A DNA stretch of 64,000 nt from Antilocapra americana (GCA_007570785.1 ML664174.1:2301504-2365503); one strand, 5' to 3'; positions 1-10,981 are shown, counted from the first letter of the stretch. A program made the numbers and translations. Notes: generated by a model from the letters alone, not told the origin.

Positions 1-699
1 TCCATTGTCAACCCCATACTGAGTCCATCCGCAATCAGAGGAAACAGAAGCTGGCGGGCAGAGGGAGCATTCTCCTGGAACTTGGGCTCTGGTCATCGTC
101 AGTCTCTGGCTCCTTCTACCAAGAAGACTCCAGGGAGAGAGAAGGGGAGAAGGTGGGTCCGTGGTTTAAATCTGCTAGTGAGCAAGAAGGGTGCCATGTT
201 GGCTTAAGGGGTCAGTGGCAAGAATTGATTCTTTGTACATGAGTAGACTGTGGACAGCATGGTGGTGAGGGTCAGATCTCAGAATGACAGAGTTATTTGC
301 CAGCCTTGGAAATGCTTCAGATTCAAGCTTGCTGCAGAAACACAGTATTCCTGTGCTTAATAAAAGCAAATTAAGTGAGAGATGTCATCCTTGCTCCCAT
401 TCTCCTCAACTAAGGACTCTTTACATGTTTTGGTTTGGCTGCTAGTTGAGCTCAGTGAGAACTCTCACCATCTTTGGAACTTTCTTCATCCTGTCCTGGC
501 CAGTCCTTCTTGCCAGTCTGCCCCTCGGTACTAAGCAGCATAGTAGCCTCCCTCTAGGCATCTAGGACCTTCCACTCCAAGGAAGGCCTCCAGTCTGTCT
601 GTTCCTCCTTCCAGATACTTGATCTTTGACAGGACAAAGTAAATGCTTGTAAACCAGGAGGCGGACTGTTCCCCTAGGCATCTAGGGAAACCACTGTTG

Positions 700-777
700 T
701 TTGTGCGGGTGGGGGAGGAGGGGAGGCAGTGTGGTGCTGGAGGTGGGGGAGGGCAGGGTGGATGGGGTAGTCGAAGT
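700..777 (+). other. G-rich tract with G-quadruplex potential
   Basis: The plus strand carries many runs of three to five G separated by short spacers (gggggagg, aggggagg, tgggggaggg, agggtgg, tgggg). This satisfies the usual four-run G-quadruplex pattern. It lies directly upstream of the palindrome at 778. Whether it folds or has a function is not shown by the sequence. Confidence 0.55.
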
Positions 778-797
778 GGAGAGAATATATTCTCTCC
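778..797. other. Perfect 20-bp palindrome
   Basis: The sequence GGAGAGAATATATTCTCTCC is identical to its reverse complement over all 20 bases. It is followed by a homeodomain-type TAATTATT and a CCAAT core near 826. It could bind a homodimer or form a small cruciform. No repeat family is recognised around it. Confidence 0.9.
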
Positions 798-1212
798 TGC
801 TAATTATTTTCCCCGAGGACTTAGCCAATGCAGAACCATCTATTATCGTGGGAGCGCTCTATGGTGGTTCTGCCTGTGATGAATGCTAAGTGGAAACAAG
901 CAAGAAAAATTAACAGGCGGCTGCTTCTGTCCACCTAATTAAAATGCATATCCAAATGCATAATTCCTTATGTTTCCCCATGCACACACTCCCCTTCCAA
1001 TCCCAATTCTATGGAGGAAAAAACCCCTACTTTCTCCCAATCATTTCTCTTGATTATACTTCCATCAAGAGAGAACTGGAGGGTTCCTTTAGAATAGCGA
1101 AGGGCCATTTTTGTAACACTCTAAAATTGCTGTTTTTTTTCCCCCCGCTTATATTGGTCCCCCAAATTCTGAGCTCTTTTTTGTTTAAAATGAAGAACAA
1201 ACACTATCTGAC

Positions 1213-1304
1213 TGCAGAGACAAGGGAGAAGGAAGGAAGTAGAGAAAGAAAGGGAGGGGGAAGGGGAAGAGAGAGAAAGCAAGAAAGAAAAAAGAAAGTT
1301 CCCA
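1213..1304. repeat. Purine-rich (GA)n low-complexity tract
   Basis: The plus strand is almost entirely A and G, built from irregular GGAA, GAAA and GAGA units. It could form triplex or other non-B structure. It makes the overlapping 126-codon frame look like a lysine/arginine/glutamate-rich protein end, which is an artefact of composition. Confidence 0.8.
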
Positions 1305-3249
1305 CAGTTTCCACTGACCTTTAGTTTTGTGCTGAACGTCTGGCTTGGATCAGCGATGAGAATTTTGAAGGTCTTTTCTATCTCCTCTTCCTCTTCATTC
1401 CTTTCTCTGACTTGGCACTACTTCCCTCAGCCCCTCAAAGAAACACAGCCCAGAATTTTTCAGAGATTTTAGAAGATTCATCTACCCGTGCAGATCAGGT
1501 AGAGAGAAAAAAGCAAAAGCCTCTGTCCTGGGGGCAAGATCAGAGATGCTGACATCATGGTCCCAAGTATGCCTTAAACAAGCAATACCTCTTCATCCCT
1601 CTCTTCCTCACTTTTTGTTCATCCAAATGATCAAGTTCTACCCCTCGGAAGAACAGTTTTACTCAGGGGTCATAAAATATTTAATAAGACATGAAACTTA
1701 AGTCACTGTGTTCAATTCCATGTCATTGCCATCTTGGCATTGGTGCCCCTCCCCCGGGCAGCACACCCCCAACCCCATTCCTGAAGCCCCTTGACTGCCC
1801 TCCACAGCAGCCCCAGCTGTTGATTTATCAGGGCCGGCTGGCTCAGCAGTGCATGGAGATTGCTTTTAATTAACTCTCTTCATTTTTCCCAATCTTCAGG
1901 GAGCAGCAGCCCTTTAATGATTTTAATATTTTATCTGGATTTATATCCGCCTTATTTGTTGTTGTTTGACTTCCACATTTGTTCTTCCTGAATCGCTTCC
2001 AGATTGATCTGTTTGTGTGCCCCTTTCCCCTGTCCCCCAAGGCCTTCCAGGAGGAAGGGTGCTGAAGAAGACCCACCCTCTCTACCCAAGCTGTCTACCG
2101 CGGCACAGGGAGAGGTGCCTAGTGTTGGTGTCTGCCATGGTTTGGATGAGAACTTTTGTCTTAGGACTTCCTGAGCTTCTCATTAAAGGAAAAAAAAAAT
2201 CTGAATTTTAGAAAGTGAAAATTTTCTAATCTCTTTGCCTCTTTCCTGCTTGCTGCCTCTGTGAGGGAGTGAGCGCCCTGGAGAGTTAGATAAAAACTGC
2301 TTCCTGGGCCCGGAGGTCTGTCATCTTGTCCATTGCAACCTGACATAGTTTAATGGAACTCCCTGGAGGATGATGACCTCAGGGCGGGGCTGGAGGTTGG
2401 TGCCTTTTCATACTGTTCATGGGGTTATCAAGGCAAGAGTACTGACGTGGTTGCAGTCAAGTCTCCATGCCACTTTCCATGTGTCTAGATGTTGCTGGAA
2501 CTTGCTCTGCAACTACAAAGCAGAGTACTTACAGGTACAGTCTGAAAGAGGGCCTGCAGAGGCACCAGTTGCCTTCTCTGTTTGGGAGTGCCTGCTCCCT
2601 CAGCCCTTGGTTCTCCATTTCTGTCCCCACTTCTTACACACTGCCATCTGAACACCTTCTCACCCCGACTTCCAGCTTCCTTTTGGCTGCAAAGTCTGCC
2701 CCTTCCCCCAACAGTCCCAGAGAAGCCCTGGCAGACAAACTTGCGTGGGGGCTAGTTTTCAGAACCAGCTTGTCTACAGAATACCCTTTTGACATCTCGG
2801 TTTGGTGATGTGTCTTTGGGGTTATTCGTTGCTAGGCAACTGCCAGCTAAAGTTTGAGTCTGATCTGGGGAATTGCAGTGAATTGCCCTGGGTGACTTGT
2901 ATCCACATTTAGGGACTTGGCTTTACAATCCTTCGAATAGGAAGTTGAGAAGATATTTTTCTGTGTGCCTTTCTGGAAAGAGGTATTGGTTTGTAAAACC
3001 TAGCCCACCAACTGGCACACAAGTGTCTGTACTCACAGTGTTTGTTCTGGTGATGAAAATGGTGATTTCTTCCCATCTCCTTGTATCTATCCCTTGAGAT
3101 ATACTAGCTTTGAAAACCTATGATGTGTCAAGTACGAAGCTATCTGCAGGATGTAGAGACAGAAACCATGGCTTCTATATCACAGTTTGTTTTTCAGGCT
3201 ACTCAATGTCCTACTGAGTGTTTCTTCTTCACTTTTCCTTGGCAACCAC

Positions 3250-3402
3250 AGGTCCTTTCGAGAATCCTGTGAAAGTTCTGGATCATCTCCCCAGAAAAAA
3301 ATGCATATCTGCATCTGATTTTTTGAGGTTCACAGACGTTGAGGAGCCCATCAGTGGATGCCCTAGAGGTCCATGGGCTCCAGGTTAAGAACCTTAGACT
3401 GA
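3250..3402 (+). mobile_element. hAT-Charlie-type non-autonomous DNA transposon fragment (MER58/MER33-like)
   Basis: The text runs through 'ccccagaaaaaaatgcat', 'gaggttcacagac', 'gaggtccatgggctcc' and ends 'aggttaagaacctta'. That is the style of the hAT-Charlie MITEs whose ends read aggttaagaacc. The exact subfamily and the left terminus are uncertain. This is an old placental-age fossil with no coding capacity. Confidence 0.55.
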
Positions 3403-3756
3403 GAGATGTGGGTGAGCTTATTACCCTGAAAGGCTGCTTCTGTGTGAGACCTGCTCAGAGAGGTCCCTAACCCTTCCCATCTCTTCTGTAGTCTCACCAA
3501 GTGGCTTGTGCCTCCTCAGCCTCACCCTGCCCCAGTTGCACACGATGAACACCTACCTGCTCATCTTCCAGACACTTCCAAGTCCCCTCCTCTCCAGCAA
3601 AGTCCTTGCTACCCTCAGGTAGAATTGGCCATCCCTGCCCTTGGCCCCATAGTCCCAAGAATACTTCCCTCATGGCCCCTGAAACACTAAACGCTGTTTA
3701 GTTAAAATGGACGGCCCTATAAGGTTGAAGGTGGCTGCCTGGGCCTTGCTGTCTCT
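3403..3756. other. Unique or heavily decayed stretch
   Basis: No gene is seen. The pyrimidine-rich text at about 3480-3690 (CCTCCTCAGCC, TCCAGACACTTCC and similar) could be a worn plus-strand L2 3' region, but the match is too weak to call. A 60-codon frame here is proline-rich by composition. Confidence 0.45.
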
Positions 3757-3766
3757 AGGATCTAGC

Positions 3767-3990
3767 GTTGTCCTTGTTCTTTAGTCACGAAATCGTGTCC
3801 GACTCTTTTACGACCCCATGGTCTATAGTCCACCAGGTTCCTCTGTCCATGGGATTCTCCAGGCAAGAATACTGGAGTGGGTTGCCATTTCCTATTCCAG
3901 GGAATGTTCCCGACCAGGGATCGAATTGTATCTCCTGTGTCGCCTGCATTGGCAGATGGCTTCTTTACCACTGGGCCACCAGGGAAGCCC
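3767..3990 (-). mobile_element. Bov-tA SINE, minus strand, with 10-bp TSD
   Basis: Read on the minus strand, it starts with the tRNA-like head (gcttccctggtggcccagtg) and ends in the BovB-like tail (gagtcggacacgatttcgtg). The 10-base duplication AGGATCTAGC occurs at 3757-3766 and 3991-4000, so both boundaries are defined. The copy is ruminant-specific, mobilised by BovB in trans (established for the family), and has no coding function. Confidence 0.93.
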
Positions 3991-4000
3991 AGGATCTAGC

Positions 4001-4712
4001 AGAGCGGATGTCTAATAAATGTCCCACCTAATTTGCTTCCAGCTCTTTGAAATCAACCTGTTTCTCATTCTCTCCCTGGCAGGAATTTGGAAGAGGCAGC
4101 AGAATCGCTTTTTCTAAATGCTTCACCTTCAGGAGTTGGAAAATAGGCACAAGCTTACCTTGCTTGCATGCAGCATGTGAGGCTGCGATGGCTGTTGGTG
4201 TCATTTATCCTAGCCCCTTGTTTCTGTACCACTTCACCCCCGTGGATCTAAACGACTTGGCTGTCCTTCCCTTTGGTCTTGGGAGTTAAAGGCAAGTCTT
4301 TTTACTCTGCCTTCTTTCAGGGATTAACTAACCCGGGGCTTGTGAGTGGCCACTGATAAATCAACCACACTTTTATTAAGTGCCTACTTTGTGCTCAGCT
4401 GTGTATGAGAGTTCCTTTGGCCTTATTTATGCCTGAGGACTTTTATGGTTGTTTAAGATGGAAGAGATCGGGGGGTGCTACTACTACAATGGTTTAGCCC
4501 AAAGTTGGGGTCCCGTAACAGTCTATTGCCTGTCTTATTGAACTTTGGAGGTAACTGTGGTCCAGTCGCTGTTTTCAGGTATATATTCTTCAAAAAATTT
4601 TCCTGTACTTTAATCATGCCTATGTAGATACAACTTTCCCCGTGATTCTATCCCAAACATATTCAGTGCAGGTAAATTTATTTGACAATGAAAAAAAAAA
4701 TAGTGGCCTGGG
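4001..4712. other. Unique stretch, no gene recognised
   Basis: Nothing coding is supported. A short minus-strand MIR/L2-like trace lies at about 4355-4440 (tattaagtgcctactttgtgctcag). A ten-A run at 4690-4700 is isolated and has no retrogene upstream. Confidence 0.5.
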
Positions 4713-4719
4713 GATCATG

Positions 4720-5047
4720 TTGTTGTTGTTGTTCATGTCACTCAGTCATGTCTGACTCTTTGTGACCCCCATGGACTGCAACACACCAGGCTTCCCTGTC
4801 CTTCATCATCTTCTGGAGTTTGCTCAAACTCATGTCCACTGAGTCGGTGATGCCATCCAACCATCTCATCCTCTGTTGTCCCCTTCTCCTCCTGCCCTCA
4901 ATCTTTCCCAGCATCAGGGTCTTTTCTAATGAGTCAGTTCTTTGCATCAGGTGGCCAGAGTACTGGGGCTTCAGCTTTGGCACCAGTCCTTCCAATGAAT
5001 ATTCAGAACTGATTTCCTTTAGGATTGACTGGTTTGATCTCCTTGGA
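4720..5047 (-). mobile_element. BovB LINE 3' end, 5'-truncated, minus strand
   Basis: It begins on the plus strand with GTTGTTGTTG, the antisense of the BovB 3' tail, and continues through the antisense C-terminal ORF2 text (catgtctgactctttgtgac, tttcccagcatcagggtc, ggttctttgcatcagg). The minus frame at 4738-4995 retains an 85-codon stretch of that C-terminal domain. An imperfect flanking repeat GG(G/A)GATCATG at 4710-4719 and 5045-5054 is the likely target duplication. It lacks the reverse transcriptase and endonuclease. Confidence 0.9.
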
Positions 5048-5054
5048 GATCATG

Positions 5055-5826
5055 GGAGGGCCTTTATTCTTCATATTGAGAGAGATAAAAATCTCTGTCC
5101 TTATAACTCTTGCTGCTTTTCCACCCTCCAGATCATTCAGTGTTGGGGCCCTGGAGAGTCCTGGTTCTGAGTCAGGAGGAAGGTGAAGGCCAGAGGTGGA
5201 GACAGGCTTTTCAAGTCAAGTTGTAGTCAGATCTTCGTCCACTAGACATCCTTCAGTGTGGAGAGCTAGAAGGAAAATGCTGATGGTGCACAAAGTATAG
5301 GCTGGAGGAGCAGAACCATACCAAACAGTCTGTGAATTCAGAGGGGTCACATTGCACCAGCACCTACCCTGAAGGTGAACTCTCCTTCCAGCCTGGGTGG
5401 AGCCCTTTGGTACAGAGGGTGCATGTGGGGCTGTCCACTTCCTCGTGCTCATTTCCTTTCTGGGCAGCCATCCCAGTAAAACAGACACTTTTACATATTC
5501 TGTCCTCATTTTATCTAATTACACACATCTCTGGGGGATGGGAAACAGGTTTGGATCATTCGCTTTTAGGTCAGTTATGCACAGGGTAGATGAGATGAGC
5601 ACTGATCTATGGAGTTCGATGAAATTTGGGAAGCTCCCAGAGTTCCCTGGTCCACAGCACACCAGGGGGCATTGTTTGCCATCTCAGGGGCTGGAGATCC
5701 CAGTCAGCACAGGGGAAGGATGGAGCCTGGCCAGTTTGTGAGTCTGAATGTAGGAACTTTTCTTAGACTGAGCTCGCTCTTGTTATCCTTGGAGCAACAG
5801 GATTCCTTTATTATTTGATGATCGGC
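5055..5826. other. Unique stretch, no gene recognised
   Basis: Overlapping frames of 85-114 codons occur on both strands at 5216-5741, but none shows a recognisable domain or a plausible splice context. I see no repeat family I can name. Confidence 0.5.
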
Positions 5827-5837
5827 CTAACTGAGAG

Positions 5838-6055
5838 GGGTCTTCCCCAGTGGCTCAGCTGTAAAGAATCTGCCTGCCAGGTAGAAGCTTTAGGAGACAT
5901 GGGTTTGATCCATGTCCCCTGAAGGAGGAAATGACAACGTACTCCAGCATTCTTGCCTGGAGAATCCCATGGACAGAGGAGCCTGGCGGGCCATGGTCCA
6001 TAGGGTCTCAAAGAGCCTGACATGACTGAAGCAACCTAGCATGCATGCACACATG
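5838..6055 (+). mobile_element. Bov-tA SINE, plus strand
   Basis: The head (tcttccccagtggctcagct, taaagaatctgcctgccagg) and the BovB-like tail (ggagaatcccatggacagag, agcctgacatgactgaagc) are clear. Near-identical flanks CTAACTGAGAG (5827-5837) and CTAACTGTGAG (6056-6066) are the probable target duplication. It is moderately diverged. Confidence 0.92.
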
Positions 6056-6066
6056 CTAACTGTGAG

Positions 6067-6364
6067 GACCCAATTCTATAGGTCCCTCTTCTGGTGATCA
6101 TTTTGTGTTCACTCATTATCTGCCTACTATGGGTTCAGGTTCCTGAGAAATACAGAACAAAAGAATCTCTGATCATTGTAACAACCTCTAACATTGCCCA
6201 GTGTTTCCAAGAATTCCTGTCGCCTTTGCAACCCAGGTAAACTGGTCTGGACAACACTATAGCCCTGGAAGGTCCATACCTTTCTCCACAACCCAGAGCT
6301 GGCAGCCTTGGGCAGTCTAGCTTCCTGGCAGCTCTACTCCAGGCTCTATGGTAGCTTTTCAAAT
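6067..6364. other. Unique stretch
   Basis: No gene is seen. The segment at 6095-6200 has weak minus-strand L2 character (catttattatctgcctactatg style), which is too decayed to call. Confidence 0.45.
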
Positions 6365-6377
6365 CCCCAGGAAGGAA

Positions 6378-6574
6378 GTGAAAGTGAAAGTCACTCAGTC
6401 CTGTCTCCGACTCTTTGTGACCCCATTAAACTATACAGTCCATGGAATTCTCCAAGCAAGAATATTGAAGTGGGTAGCCTTTCCCTTCTCCAGCGGATCT
6501 TCCCAACCCAGGGATCAAACCCAAGTCTCCTGCATTGCAGGCAGATTCTTTACCAGCTAAACCACAGAGGAAGC
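6378..6574 (-). mobile_element. Bov-tA SINE, minus strand, with 13-bp TSD
   Basis: The antisense text includes actctttgtgaccccattaa, ggatcttcccaacccaggga, caggcagattctttaccagc and a gaagccc end. The 13-base duplication CCCCAGGAAGGAA flanks it at 6365-6377 and 6575-6587, defining the insertion exactly. Confidence 0.94.
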
Positions 6575-6587
6575 CCCCAGGAAGGAA

Positions 6588-7054
6588 AAGCCCACTGGTT
6601 ACTCTTTTATTTTGCTTTCTGCTTCTTATTCCATTTCTTGACTCAGACCTAAGGTTCCCCAGCACTCTGGGAGCCCTGGATCGAGGAATAACCATGTGAT
6701 GCTTCATAGCAAGGTCTGCACCTCTAGCCTCGGTTTCCTTCTGACCTCTTGTCCTCTTCATCTGTGCACCACTGACATCTTTCTCCTTTTCCTGTGCATC
6801 ACACCTTGATCAAAAAGCATTGAAGAGGCACAAAAGGAAGGAAAGAGTCTTCTGTCTAGTCCCCAGGAGGACACAGTCATTCTCATCAACAGGGGGGCAG
6901 GGAGCGGGTAGGAGGAAAAGGCAAAGCTTGCACTCAGCAAATGGTGAGAAGAAGCGGGAGAGAGGAAAGAGGGACCATGAGGTTATCTGGTGGAAAGAAG
7001 TTCAGCCCCTGAGGGGTCTGTGAGATTGGAGGAGAGAAAGTGGTCCGGCAGTGG
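6588..7054. other. Unique purine-rich stretch
   Basis: The plus strand is GA-rich from about 6810 to 7054, giving lysine/arginine-rich frames on plus and proline/serine-rich frames on minus (6934-7302). I treat these as compositional. No gene is seen. Confidence 0.5.
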
Positions 7055-7212
7055 GGATGTGTCAGAGAAGGTTTCATGGAGGAGGTGGCTTTGAGCTGAG
7101 TTTGGAAGGACAGAGGGATCTGGTGAGGCTTAGGAGTGGTGGAGGGTAAGGATGGGGAAGGAGGGGCATGAAAGAGATGTGAAGGAAGATTTGGGAAGCA
7201 TCTGAGTGACTC
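7055..7212 (-). mobile_element. L2 LINE 3'-region fragment, minus strand
   Basis: The text ggtttcatggaggaggtggctttgagctgagtttggaagg is antisense to the common L2 3' segment (ctcaaatgtcacctcctcc). Later text (gggcatgaaagagatg) is worn. This is an ancient, non-coding CR1-clade fossil. Confidence 0.7.
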
Positions 7213-7328
7213 TTTGGAGAATCTTCTTCCTTTGTGGTGGTGTGAGTTAGAGGGGAAGGGCCAGTTGAGAAGGTACGTGTGGAGGACAGCAAATGGGTCC
7301 ATTTGGCTGGATGGGGATGGGGATCCAT

Positions 7329-7532
7329 GAAAGTGAAAGTGTTAGTGACTCAGTCCACTACGACTCTTTGTGACCCCATGGATTGTAACCCACTGGACTC
7401 CTCTGTCCATGGTTTCCCAGGCAAGAATACTAGAGTGGGCAGCCATTCTCTTCTCCAGGGGATCTTCCCAGGGATTAAACCTGGCTCTCCGGCATTGCAA
7501 GTGGATTCTTTACTATCCGAGCTACCAGGAAT
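7329..7532 (-). mobile_element. Bov-tA SINE, minus strand
   Basis: It starts with gaaagtgaaagtg, a common junction at the tail of such copies. It continues through tacgactctttgtgacccc, ggatcttcccagggattaaa and attctttactatccgagcta. The head is slightly truncated and I see no clean target duplication. Confidence 0.9.
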
Positions 7533-8389
7533 GTAGGAGTCCACGAATAGAAGGTAAAAATGGGAAATAGCCTGGGGCCAGGTTTGTCTGAGCAGAGCTG
7601 CAGTTTGGCAGCCAGTTTCTGGGAAGTACTTCAACACTTCAGAGGTTGAAAAAGAGGCTTCAAGGGGAAGAAGCGGATTGTCATTGTCAATCATTGACAG
7701 TCCTAAGCAGGGAGGATTGTCATCTGCAGAGACTCTGTCTCACTGATCCCTTGGTTGCTTGGTTATGGGTTCTGGGTTTTTCCCAGGGCACCCCCAGAGG
7801 AGGTAAGGCAGAGGAGGACTCTAGGGGGCCTGGGCTGGTATGAGCCCCCCGACCTCAGCAGGTACAGGACAGCCTTGGTCAGCCATCCAGGCAGATATGC
7901 CAAGTGGGGCAGGATAATTTTCTATGCTCTATCAACACCCCCTTTCTTTTCAAAAACAATGACAACTGCCCATAAAAGGTTATAAATAAAACATACAAAT
8001 CATTCTAGGGAGGAAAACATAAACGCTGGCCCTCATAGTGCAATCACAGTCTAGAGCTCTGAGGATTAGTCTCACGGTTCAAATGGGAGTGGGGTGGGGG
8101 TGGGGGCAGTGAGGCTGCAAGTCTCTAAGACTGTGTTTCTTCCCCCGGGAAATGGAGGTAGTTTATTTTGAAGGTAGTTCTTTTCCACTCCTATCCAAGC
8201 CCCCCGATACTCATTCAAACTGCCCACCTAATGTCCACTCCCTCATGCTGAAAGGCCTGGGCCCCGGGGACCTTTCAGGAGAGGCTGGTGTCACCCCAGT
8301 CCTCAGGTTCCTTGGCACCTTGAACTCTCTGAAAGCTCAGATGCCCTGTCCTAGGGAGCGAGAGGGTGGCGAGCAGTGGCCATGTGGCT
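7533..8389. other. Unique stretch with G-quadruplex motif
   Basis: No gene is seen. The notable element is a G-quadruplex motif at 8085-8106. Frames of 65-114 codons at 7646-8418 have no recognisable domains. The 114-codon minus frame at 7350-7694 is partly the neighbouring SINE. Confidence 0.5.
8085..8106 (+). other. G-quadruplex motif
   Basis: Four G runs of 3, 4, 5 and 5 are separated by loops AGT, T and T on the plus strand. Short loops of this type favour a stable parallel quadruplex. No promoter is evident nearby. Confidence 0.7.
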
Positions 8390-8545
8390 GGAGAGTCTGG
8401 GTCATCCAAGCCCCATGACTGTGGGCAGGATCTCTCACCCCCTGTGCCTCAAAGTCCTCATCTGTCAAGTGGGAGAGATGGTGCCTGCCTTTGGAGGGTT
8501 GTTGGAAGAATCAAACAAGTTAGTATACATTCAGGGTTAGAAGAT
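8390..8545 (+). mobile_element. MIR SINE, plus strand
   Basis: The core and tail of MIR are readable: gggcaggatctctcaccccc, tcctcatctgtcaagtggga, tggagggttgttggaagaatcaa. The 5' tRNA part is missing or too diverged. It is an old mammal-wide element. Confidence 0.75.
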
Positions 8546-9889
8546 TTGGCCCATCTTACCCTCTTAATATTAATAGATGTTGGCAGTGACTCTGCTTTTC
8601 TATCTGCAAAATGAAGACACACTAGATGATTTTTTTCCACCCTGGCATCTTAAGGAAACTGAGATAATAAGTAGGAGAAGCTCTGATTTTCTTAGCAGAA
8701 AGAAGTTCTAGAATTGAATGGCGTTACTGTCAGTAACTCTTAGAACCAATATGCCAGGAGGGACTTTGAGAGGGATTCACCTCTGGGATGCTTTGTCCAG
8801 GAGCTCAAGTTATTGCATGCTGCTGGATGAGTGCTAATCTTGGGTCCTCCTGAAAAGGGACAGAATTGCACAGATGCAGAAACACTGAGGTGAGCTATGC
8901 TGTTGACCGAACTCCGAGCTCCTTCTTCTAGTCACTGCCGCTTCCTCCAAGGGGGAGGCAATACTTCCTGCCTGAATGGGCTCTGCCCTAGAAAAGGGCT
9001 TGAACAGCCTTCAGACCAAAGCGGGTGAGGTGGGAGCTGGTCTGTGTGCTTGTGGTCCATGTGGCCCGCTGCCCCTTTGTCAGACACCTTGCTCACCGCA
9101 GCCCTCCTGTCTCCAGTGGGTGTGCGTATACATGTTCCCAGCACACGCATTTTGTAGCCAGCGATCTGTGCTTGACAAGCTGGCATTCCAAACTCCAGAT
9201 CTTCCAAACACCAGACCTCTATGTTATTTTTAACTGTCCAAAGTTTTTTCCATGAGGTGTAATTGATGAGACTCAATAGCCTGGTCAGAGAATCTAAACT
9301 TCAGCTTGTTTTGTCTCCCTTGAGTGGGCCTGTGTCCGATGACCAAGCGAAAAAACACTGTTTCGAAACTGACTGGTCTAAATCTTCCCACCCGTCCCAT
9401 CCCCCACTTCTCTTTAGGGAACAGAAGTGAGCACCAAGATAACCTGAGCTCGCCTGTCTCTGTGGCTCCAGATAGGAGAGAGGCAGAACCCTTTGTCTGT
9501 GACCTTCTCCTCCCTGCTCTCTCTCGGAGTCCCGATAGTGAGGGACAAAGCTACATTTTCAGAGATAACAGGAAGGGCATTGAGGAGTTGGGCATGCAAT
9601 CTCTTCTGGCCTTCTTTTTCAGCCCCCACATTCTCCTAGGGCTAAGTCACATTCTCCTCGTCCTCTGGGGACAGTCCTGGACAGATGCTGTTATTTCAGA
9701 GTGTCCAACATCTTGTGACATCGAATGCCCACCATCGTTATGACACTGGAGAAGGTTCTCAGCTCTGCACACCCAGGACAAAGTGTGCCATCTCACGCTG
9801 ACCTGCCATTTGCACTGTGAATTTCTTCAGCTTCGTGTGTCATTTCTCTTTTTCACTCACACATCTCTCCAGGCTGTGATACACTTGGC
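8546..9889. other. Unique stretch, no gene recognised
   Basis: Several frames of 71-139 codons overlap on both strands at 8932-9743. The longest, 9324-9743 plus, starts MGLCPMTKRKN and shows no domain, signal peptide or splice context that I recognise. I regard them as chance frames. No named repeat is seen. Confidence 0.5.
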
Positions 9890-10385
9890 ACTTAAGTTAA
9901 TCAAGCGTGCACAAGGTACCAGTTACTGTGGCGCTGGGTATACAGGGATAAGCAAAACCGATATACACCGCATCTTTGTAGAGCTTGTGGTCCAGTTGGG
10001 GAGATAGACATTGATCATATACATAGATAAATAAAAGTTGAATCTGTGTTATGTTGGAAGGTCCAGGAAGATAGAAGAGAGTGTGATAGAGGGAACTGTT
10101 CTGGTCTGATATGTTGAGGCAAAGTTTCCTTGAAGAGGCAATGCTTCATTGCACGCAGAGGGGACAAGCATGTACAAAGGTCCTGTGGCACGTTGGAAGA
10201 ACCAGGGAGGGCTGCTGTGGCTGGAACGCAAGAGACAAAGGGAAACTGCAGCTTAATGATAGGGTAAGAGAGGTCAGGAGGGACCAGAACATGCAGGGCC
10301 TTGATGGATATTTTAAGAGTGTGTACTTTCTCCTAAGAGCAGTGAGCGGCCACGGCAGGGTTGAAGTCAGGAAGTGACTTAGTTC
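9890..10385 (-). mobile_element. L2 LINE fragment, minus strand
   Basis: The sequence runs through antisense L2 landmarks in order: 3' UTR (gcgctgggtatacagggat), feeble gaggcaatgcttcattg, acaagcatgtacaaaggtcctg, ggctgctgtggctggaacg, then acatgcagggccttgatgg, which is antisense to the C-terminal reverse-transcriptase region. The proteins derived from it are broken. This is one of the longer L2 pieces in the window. Confidence 0.8.
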
Positions 10386-10754
10386 CATTCATAGTCTAAA
10401 AATTTCCCCCTGGCTACGGGGAGATTTAGCAACAGAGCCTGGGAAGGGGGGGATGAGTGAGTGTCTAAGAAGGCTTTTCTGGGTAAAATTTAGGAAATAA
10501 AAATGTGATGTGGGTGTGTTCACAAAGGACAAGGCATGAGCTGGACAAGCACGTGACAGTAGAATGTCCCCTTGAACTGCCTTCCCTGCTTCCACTCCTT
10601 CTCACTCCCATTTGGTAGTTTACAGAAGCTGACAGCCCGCCCCCATCCTCAGAGGTTTCTGATACTGTGGACAGGTCTGTTTTCCTCCCAGGCAGAGTCT
10701 GGAGCTATCTGCTCCCCTCTACTCTCCCTGCTCTGCTCCCTCCAACTGTCCTTT
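10386..10754. other. Unique stretch, no gene recognised
   Basis: No gene or named repeat can be supported. An 80-codon plus frame (10572-10814) is serine/leucine-rich with no known domain. Confidence 0.5.
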
Positions 10755-10920
10755 GAGCAACTCAACATGTGGCCTGAGGACCCTGTACACAAGGGACCTG
10801 GGTGTGAGTGGTGAAAGGTGGATTCCTGGGCTGTCTCTTGGACCTTGAGAGTCAGAATCTCAGGGGTGAGGCCATGTAGTCTGGTTCTTGTTTTTTCTAA
10901 AGTTTGAGAACTGCTTTCCT
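10755..10920. mobile_element. Probable hAT-Charlie MITE fragment (MER5/MER20-type text)
   Basis: The phrases tgtggcctgaggaccctg, agagtcagaatctcaggggtgagg and aaagtttgagaactgct resemble short hAT-Charlie elements whose ends read agtttgagaaccactg. The subfamily is uncertain and no duplication is visible. Confidence 0.45.
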
Positions 10921-10981
10921 TCCAGCCCTGCACACTACCATTACATCAGTCACAGCAATGATGCTTTAAATGTGTGTGTGC

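Larger units (their letters stand above)
1..3249. other. Unique non-coding stretch, no gene recognised
   Basis: I see no coding exon here. Frames up to 126 codons occur (944-1324), but they end in a purine-rich low-complexity tail and resemble no family I know. The stretch contains a G-rich tract (700-777), a perfect palindrome (778-797), a purine tract (1213-1304) and two AT-rich islands that read like conserved non-coding DNA (about 780-960 and 1840-1990). A faint L2-like minus-strand trace lies near 3115-3200. That no gene is present is inferred from lack of recognisable homology only. Confidence 0.6.

Noticed and set aside
944..1324. 126-codon plus-strand frame ending in a basic tail
   Set aside because: The tail is the purine-rich low-complexity tract. 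No domain or exon boundaries are seen.
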